This document shows positions 56,846 through 64,000 of a DNA stretch of 64,000 bases, in pieces. The DNA lies in assembly GCA_020465985.1 (NCBI GenBank), contig JAANYP010004329.1:246346-310345 (forward strand). Direction: 5' to 3'. Position numbers and translations under genes: made by a program. The stretch is from Centrapalus pauciflorus (taxonomy: Eukaryota; Streptophyta; Magnoliopsida; Asterales; Asteraceae). Numbering within the stretch: the stretch's first letter is position 1; every line of letters begins with the position of its first letter. The notes beneath the pieces were generated by a model that was not told the origin of the DNA, did no database searches, and saw only the letters and a list, made by a program, of their open reading frames with translations.

Positions 56846-58468
56846 TGTAACACTCTCTCTTTAAACACAAAGCCACGTCAATATAGTATTGTAAGTGGCA
56901 ATATCGTAGTTATCTCACAATGCATATGTCATAGGATTACACAAATCACTGATAATTAAAACTTTAATACAATCTCATATTAGTGCCATCACATGTCTGA
57001 TACAGATGTCCAAACTCAGGTAACTACATACAACGACTAATTACTAATCTTTGAACACACGGAGTAGACATACAAGTACTGATTAACAATTACCCAAAAT
57101 CTAATATTAACATACAGAAACTAACACATGAAATCCCAAGTAATCCCGAATCCTACTTCTGTTGCAGCCGCTGAGACTGGTCAACTTTCTGGCTGCTTGA
57201 GACATGTTAGACTCGAAAACATAAGCCGTAAAGCTCATCAGTACGCGAGGGTTCGACTCTCAGAAGTAAACACATAACACAACACAAAGCATAAAAAATC
57301 ACAGATAACTAAATATCATAAACTCAAGTATGTCTCATAATCTCTGATGTAATCTCGGAGTTCAGTGCACATCTCAACTCAAAGGGGACACCGTTCCCCG
57401 GCTAATAGACTGCACACAGCAGTGGTTAGCTACTCAATAAGCACAGGAGAAATCTAACAATAACTCTATCGTATATATACGGTTTAATACTTCATGACGG
57501 GTTAGGGACAGTCAGTCTGCGTGATCACCCACCACGGATACTCTGGAATTGATCTCAGCTCATACACACGTATCACATATTATAAAACAAATAGACTCAT
57601 ACCTGAGGCGCCACGTCTCTGTCTGACGTACCACACACCACAGGAGATACACAGATATGACTCGTAAATAAGCGCGCATTTGGAGAAGAACTCGAGTAAT
57701 CACTTGATCGTTGATAATCTATCTCACTGAACCAATTCTGGCCCAATTAGGCGAATCGCGGCCCGCACTCAACCCGATCGCGGCCGCGCTTGGAATCACG
57801 GTCGTGCTCAAGCCATCGCGGCCACACTCACAATCGCTGGCCATACTCACCCCCACCGCCCTATGCTCATCGCGACCACGCTTAAGGGATCGCGACCGCG
57901 ATCACGGTCGAACTGAACTTCTCTGTTTTGTTTTCATGGCTGACCAGGGGTTGAAATTACCCCACAAGTCGATTTTAGCCACTTCCAACTCTCAAAACAT
58001 ATATACTACTATTTCCTACAGGCTTTACAACTAACATATCACTTCAAACACAACAAAGCCCAATCAATTCAAGTTTTACTTACCTCCTTAGCTCAAGAAC
58101 ACAAAAGATACTGATGATGATCTCTGGAATGAATTTACAGTAGACTTACCTCTGATTTGCTTTTTCCTGTTCGAACACACCACACACCCATTCTTGAAGT
58201 TGTAGGATAAGCAAGACCAAGAAGAGAGAATTTCAAAGGAACTCAATTATATACACTTTCTATTTTTAGTAACTCTGGACCCAATAATCCGAACCCAATA
58301 TCGCATTTTCAATGTTAATATCAATTTAATCCATTCAGATCCATGATCTCTTAACTATTAATAATCCGCTAAAATAATAAGCCGGTGCCACGTACACCCC
58401 ATCCCGACACGTAGGTTAGGGAAGAGGCTCGTTAAAAACCCAATATTGGCCATTTTGAGCTGTTAAAC
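56846..58468 (-). repeat. Probable gypsy-type LTR, solo or fragment (LTR E)
   Basis: It begins on the plus strand TGTAACACTCTC and ends near CTGTAACA, giving TG...CA-type ends in minus orientation. On the minus strand a TATA-like TGTATATAATTG lies at about 58243-58254. No primer site or polypurine tract adjoins, and no target duplication is visible, so this could be a truncated copy. GC-rich repeated words occur at about 57745-57915. No coding gene. Confidence 0.4.
57745..57915. repeat. Iterated ATCGCGGCC words (GC-rich island)
   Basis: About eight variants of ATCGCGGCC / ATCACGGTC / ATCGCGACC recur every 12-30 bp in an otherwise AT-rich LTR. CpG content is unusually high. The spacing is irregular, so it is not a simple tandem array. 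Confidence 0.75.
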
Positions 58469-59464
58469 TGTAACATCCCTAATTTTAAGTACAAGTAATT
58501 TACCAATTAAGACTCAATTTAATGCATTAATGGAATTATTATTTGAGTTTCGTTCACAATTTTAAAATAAGAAAAGATGAGGAGAAGTCCTCATCGTAGT
58601 TTTCTGAGCAAGCAAACAACAAGGAACCAAAATTGGAAGAATAAATAATAATCATAGATCGAAGTATTTTAAAAATAGCAATGATAATGAAAAATTATTA
58701 TTGTTGTCTTTTGAGCGAGCATAACAATGAGAAACTGACTTAAAATCGGTTTCAATAAGAAAAATACAAAGTTGAGGGATATTATGTGCAAAAGTGGAAA
58801 AGTAACAAATGCAAAGGAGAAAGTCATTCATTTTCACCATCACTTTCTCTCTCTACTCTCTCACCGTCTCTCACTCTCTCTCACTAAACTCACGGTTTCA
58901 TCAACCAAGATCATCAAAAGCTTGGAAATTAAAGTAAAAAATCTGGATACAAGTTGCAAATTAGGGACTATTATCACTACAAGCAACAAATCAAGGTAAA
59001 AATCGCTCAATATTTCGAATTTATGAAGTTTGCGTTTGGTTTTGTGATGCACCGAATCAAAAGATTTCGGTTATGGATGTTGATGCATGTCAAATGTTAT
59101 TACGGATATGTTAGAATCGAGTGTTGATAATTTAATATACCAAATTTCAGACTCAGAATCTATTCTAAGTATGATTTTAGAAATTCTGTGTGTGTTTTAG
59201 TAGGTTTTCTTCGACAAATGTAGAACATGGGACTGATTTGGTATATTTAGGTTGTATTTTAAGGTATAAAGTGTTAAAATAGTACTACTAAGTTCATATC
59301 TGCAAATTTTAGACACAAAACATACAAAATGGTCAAAATGAAATTCTGGAAAATATTAGAAATTATAAGTATGAACTCGGACCTGATGAACAGATTCGGA
59401 CCATCCGAATTCGGACACTGTTCATCCGACGTCTGGATCTCAACTAAGTTCGGACCATATGCAA
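58469..59464 (+). repeat. Gypsy LTR D, opposite orientation to gypsy 2 (truncated)
   Basis: It starts TGTAACATCCC and shares, in inverted orientation, the GAGCAAGCATAACAATGAG-like motif and downstream blocks of the gypsy 2 LTR (about 49640-49820). Near 59390 it has CCGAATTCGGAC words. It ends where inverted copia C begins. It is a related but diverged family member. Confidence 0.6.
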
Positions 59465-59728
59465 TTTCAGATGGAAATTATCAGAAAATTTCGGCTGCCC
59501 CCCAACTCTTGTTCTCAAAACTGTCGGCGTCACAGAGCAGTCCACTTGGAGGTGCTCCCAAAATTGTCTTACATATGGTAGGATTATTTGCAAATTATGG
59601 GTTAAAGCATACGAAACCCTCGAATGTGCCAAAAATTCCACCGTTTGACGAAATGGCTGAGCTTCGGGAAGCTCTCTATCGACGGACATTACCATATTAT
59701 GCTTATTAAAGAAACCTCTATCACCCAT
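59465..59728 (-). pseudogene. Copia C third ORF, N-terminal fragment
   Basis: Translated from 59728 on the minus strand: MGDRGFFNKHNMVMSVDREL, FRQTVEFLAHSRVSYALTHN, YVRQFWEHLQVD. It matches copia B ORF at 44301 and keeps the Arg that is a stop in B. About 85 codons remain before it runs into LTR D. A CAG acceptor-like tract (59731-59733) lies just upstream, as in B. Confidence 0.85.
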
Positions 59729-61689
59729 ATCTGCACATAAAAACAACAATCATATTAGTAAAAAGATAAAAATGAAACTTGTTTAATTTCGAAGTTGTTT
59801 TATTTTGAACTTACATAAGTCCAAAATCCAACAAATTCGAATTTCTAGAAGTTTGAATTTAAATTTTTATAAACATTCGAATTTAATAACAAATTCGAAG
59901 TGCATGTTCGAATTTGACTGAATTCGAATTTGTTGACAAATTCGAATTTTTTGACAAGTTCGAACATGATGAACATGTTCAAAGTCGGTCACTTTCGAAT
60001 ATAAATCCATGATTTTAACCCCATTTGACTTAGTAAATAGTATCAACTAGTCCTATTTGGTTCTAATCGAAGATATATGTAATTTATTTGAAGTTTCACT
60101 GGTTAAAACTTGTGATTTTGAATCACAAAGTTGAAACCCCAAAAATTTCAAATATGGTCGATTTTTTGCTAAAAATGAGTCCTAAACTACCTAAACTTTG
60201 TATAATAATGATTATTATACCTAAGAGTGTTGGTAGATTCGAAAACAAACGAGCGAAACTTCGAGAAATAGTAGAAAAATCGAATCGGTAAGTTCGAAGC
60301 AGTAAGTTCGAAATCGCACAGACACAAGTTCGAATCTAGAAAATCGAATGCAGGTGAAATGAATGAGTCACTGTTGACCTATTTATACCAACCATATTCG
60401 AACTTGTATTAAATTTGAATTTCCTGACAAATTCGAAAAAAACTGAAAATTTTGAAAATCCTTGAATAAAATTCAACTTTTTCGACTTTTTCCTGTAACG
60501 GAACAAACTTCGCAAAATTATTCACACTAAGCGATAGATTTTCATGCAATGTTTGTTTATTCAACTAAAAATGCATCCTTAGTAACTTTGACCTTTTTCC
60601 TACTTAGAATAAAATAAAATAAAATAAAATAAAATACTTTTAAAAGTTACATCCTATACTAACTGAATATTTTTGGCGAGAAAGTCAAAGAAAGGTTCAA
60701 TCAGATAGCGGTGTCAGATATGCACTTTCAGTATTACACTTTCACATGTAGGAATTTTTTATTCCATTGATTGTTTGTCGTGACACACATTTCTAGGTGA
60801 TTGTCGGTATTATTTTCCCTTTAAACATGTTACACTTCGGAATATCCCTTGGCCTTTTTATTTATCAAGAAACTACCTTACGTGTCCCATACATAGACAT
60901 ACTTTTATGATCAAGGCATACACACAATGATTATAACTTTTCAGTATTGCAAATTTTCTTTAAAAGGCAAACGTCGAACACAGTTCTGTATTTACATACA
61001 ACAGAGTGTCTTAGTTTGTCTTAAAGTTTATTTAAAGCTAGCAAGACAGCGGTGACAGGTCTGTACTGACGTACAACAATGCAACTTCTCTTGCTAACTC
61101 GAGTCAAACCAGAGGTAACAGGTCTGTACTTACGTACAACAAAGTGACTTGTTTTGACTCTCAACTTACTATCATGATTTTTCTATTCTTTTCTTTTCTT
61201 TAAGATGTATCTGATGTGGCTATACATCCCCTAGAAAATTTGCATACCTCATTTAGAACCATTGTCTTCATGTCTCTAACATAAAAATTAAGACCATATG
61301 GTCATACATCTAAGTTAGTTACACATAAGACTTTTTCTTGAATATCTTATTAGCTTTGAGATTCCCTTTGTGTATTATGCCTACCTATACATCAAACTAG
61401 AAAATGTATATCACTTAGAGTTTGAGGTGCATTATGTGTGAAAGTTTAACACTTAGAGAATGTATCGACTGTGCTAATTTTCGTCACTTTGAACCCATGT
61501 CTCTAAGACTTAACTCAATTTTCTAATATTCTCTATTTTTGATCTTTTTATGGTTTTTCTCTTTTTTCTTTTGTTTTTCATAAATAAGGGTAAGCTAATA
61601 AAGCAATCTACTAACTTACTATAAAAGGAAATAAACTCTACTTAACTGCCAACTTACTATAAAAGGAAAGAAAATAGACTAAGGTCAAG
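59729..61689 (-). other. Copia C spacer with three stem-loops
   Basis: The counterpart of 42213-44300 in B, inverted. TTCGAA words occur at 59830-60430 and a short (AATAA)n run at about 60605-60640. Three perfect stem-loops lie at 61125-61138, 61062-61075 and 60987-61000. No gene is visible. Confidence 0.82.
60987..61138 (-). repeat. Three iterated stem-loops in the copia C spacer
   Basis: In element direction: TGTAC-GTAA-GTACA, TGTAC-GTCA-GTACA and TGTAT-GTAA-ATACA. Each has 5 Watson-Crick pairs plus a T.G pair. The third differs from the first by a paired change (C-G to T-A), keeping the stem. Each is followed by CAGA[C/A]CTGT. Confidence 0.8.
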
Positions 61690-64000
61690 TTACTCTGGAT
61701 TATGCATACCATTTAGTTGAACCAACAACTCAAAGCTAGACTTATCAAAAGGTTTAGTAAATAGATCAACATTATTATCTTCCGTTGCCACTTTTACCAG
61801 CTTTATTAAATTCTTTTCAGCACAATCACGTATAAAATGGTGTCTTATGTCTATATGCTTTGTTTTACTGTGGTTAACTGGATTATTTGTTATTGCAATA
61901 GTAGATTGGTTATCTATCCTAATAGGAGTATGAGTATAAGTCAAATCGTAATCCCGCAATTGTTGTTGTATCCACAAAACCTGTGAACAGCAACTACCAG
62001 CAGCTACATATTCGGCCTCGCACGTTGACACGGCTACCGAAGTCTGTTTCTTGCATTGCCAGGATACGAGTCTCCCTCCAAGGAACTGACAACCTCCAAT
62101 TGTTGACTTTCGATTCAAGCTGCAACCTCCATAGTCTGAATCTGTGAATGCTTCCAATTCCAGATCACCATCCGCGTGATACCAAAGTCCCAGCTTCGGT
62201 TTCGACTTGAGGTATCTCAGAATCCGCTTCATAGCTTTCATATGCATTTCTTTCGGATTGGCTTGAAACCTAGCTCAAATACACACAGCAAACATTATGT
62301 CAGGTCTAGAAGCAGTTAAATACATAAGTGACCTGATAATGGCCCGATATAACGTCGAATCCACATCAGTATCACTTTCTGTACCCGGTCCGAGATTGTG
62401 ATTCACTTGAAATGGTGTGCTAAAGTGAGCTGTTAACTTTGTTCCCTCCATCCCGAAGCGCTCTAGAATGTCGTAGACATACTTCGTCTGATGGATAAAC
62501 ATACCCTCCTTTCTCTGTTCAACTTGCAAACCCAGAAAGAAGTTCAACTCTCCCATAGCACTCATCTCAAACTTAGACTTCATCACCTTCTCGAAATCTT
62601 TGCACATCTGCTCGTCCGATGACCCGAAAATGATGTCATCGACATACACTTGTACCAAGATGAAATGTTCACCCTTTCTCTTTACAAATAGTGTACTATC
62701 AATTCTCCCTCTTTCAAACCCGTTGTCCAAAATATGAGTAGATTGTGTCTCATACCACGCACTTGGTGCTTGATGTAGTCCATACAGTGCCTTATCAAGA
62801 CGATACACTCTGTCTGGATACTTTGGATCTGTAAATCCGGGCGATTGTTCAACGTACACCCGTTCCTTCACTTTGCCATAGAGGGAAGCACTTTTTACAT
62901 CCAACTGATAGACTTTAAATCCTTTGAAGGATGCAAAGGCTTGAAACAAACGGATTGCCTCAAGCCTTGCCACTGGCGCAAACACTTCGTTGTAATCGAT
63001 TCCTTCCTCTTGGTTGAAACCCTTTACAATAAGTCTTGCCTTGTTGCGAGTAACGATTTCCCGATCATCTCTCTTGCACTTAAAAACCCACTTGGTTCCT
63101 ATTGCAACTTCTCCTCGAGGTAACAGAACTAACTCCTACACTTCAGGTTTTCTGAATTGTGACAGTTCTTCTTGCATTGCTTCAACCCAAGAGTTGTGTT
63201 TCAATGCCATTTGCACATTCTTCGGCTCTACTTGCAAGATGAAACATGAATACAGGCCAGTTTGAAAAGCCTCGGAGTCATTGATCATCGACAACAACAC
63301 TGTGTTGTTATTCAAACTACTCCTAGTCCTCACACCAACATTCGGATTTCCTATGATGCTCTCGACCGGATGATCCTTATTAATCCTAGATGTTTCTATC
63401 TCATCGACCCTAAGATTATCTCCTAAGTTTGATCCTATTTCACCTAACGGGGGAACGACTTCAGATGCTACATTCTCTTCCTCATGAACACTATCCTCGG
63501 AGTTAGAATTTGTAGCCTGATTTTCATTTATAGGCAACTCAGAATCATTCTTTGCTGGAGATCTATCTTCTGTCGTTGTAGGCTCAGAAGTTGATGGAAA
63601 GCCCGCCTTTGGAAATCCTTGATCGTCACCATTCAGATTTAATGACGATAAGTCATGTTCGATTGTACCTGCATTTCCATCCAAAGGAATGTTAGATGAT
63701 TCAAACAGTTTGTCATAATAAAAAATCCATTCCGGACCAGTTTGGGGTTCATGTGTATAACTTGTTACATCAATGTTATACACAATCTCTACTGTACCGT
63801 TTGATTTGTTAAAAACCTGTTTGTTTGGTGAGTTCGGCACATAACCTAGGAAATAACCTTTGTCAGCCTTTTCACCAAACTTAGGTTGATGTTTTGTTTT
63901 CATTAACGTACATGGTACCCCAAACGGTTCGAAGCCAGTTAAATTTGGTGGCCTTTTATTCAAAACTTCATAACAGGTTTTGTTCAATGATTTGACAGTA
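61690..64000 (-). pseudogene. pol: Copia C integrase tail, RT and RNase H (continues beyond window)
   Basis: One frame covers the integrase C-terminus (KADKGYFLGYVPNS), a long acidic linker, RT (WVEAMQEELSQF, stop at 63136-63138, GFNQEEGIDYNEVFAPVARLE, PGFTDPKYPDRVYRLDKAL, the catalytic YVDDIIFGSS, SAMGELNFFLGLQVE) with a stop at 62275-62277, and RNase H (FTDSDYGGC, STCEAEYVAAGSCCSQVLWIQ, TKHIDIRHHFIRD, DLFTKPFD) to its natural end at 61690. It is a close relative of B, but keeps integrase-tail sequence that B lost. The first stop stands where B has Trp. Gag, protease, the integrase core and the 5' LTR would lie to the right of the window. Confidence 0.92.

Noticed and set aside
57180..57275. 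tRNA- or SINE-like B box (GGTTCGACTC near 57249)
   Set aside because: The bases around it do not form a T-arm or acceptor stem, and no matching A box or poly-A tail is present.

Overview
The window looks like gene-poor heterochromatin of a flowering plant, probably a eudicot. I see no convincing host gene. Nearly everything is nested, decayed LTR retrotransposon: Ty3/gypsy chromoviruses with a C-terminal chromodomain, an Athila/Tat-like fragment, and several large Ty1/copia elements with an extra ORF between pol and the 3' LTR (SIRE-like layout). Primer sites are of the plant initiator-Met type (TGGTATCAGAGC). The eudicot guess is inference.

Layout: (1) 1-~7.2 kb, minus-strand gypsy element 1. 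(2) 7.8-8.6 kb, simple sequence including about 350 bp of (AT)n. (3) 8.7-12.1 kb, 3' end of an Athila-like element (ORF remnant, polypurine tract, LTR). (4) 12.1-12.9 kb, minus-strand copia gag fragment of the same family as element A. (5) 12.9-32.6 kb, plus-strand 'outer' copia, lacking its 5' end and split inside reverse transcriptase by (6) a complete 12.1 kb 'inner' copia at 15490-27591 with a perfect 5-bp target duplication. (7) 32.6-37.9 kb, minus-strand copia derivative A that kept gag and protease but lost integrase and RT. (8) 38.1-58.5 kb, minus-strand gypsy element 2 with its LTRs; its 3' LTR was entered by copia B (38444 onward, target duplication GAACA), and a 1.4 kb block around the insertion point is repeated. 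Its 5' LTR holds a 295-bp hAT-type MITE. (9) 56.8-59.5 kb, further gypsy LTR material in both orientations. (10) 59.5-64 kb, copia C, an inverted relative of B that runs off the window.

The genes are the usual retrotransposon set: gag coat protein, protease, integrase, RT and RNase H, all now pseudogenes. The least ordinary material is between pol and the 3' LTR of the copia elements. Three different copia families carry a long third ORF with a shared N-terminal domain and no visible membrane segment. The spacer in front of it carries strong stem-loops in every family: a three-hairpin array with a compensating base change in B/C, a three-way-junction-like fold in the outer element, and 9- and 10-bp hairpins in the inner one. 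In B and C a splice-acceptor-like tract sits directly before the third ORF. Each family also fills its non-coding parts with its own short inverted word.
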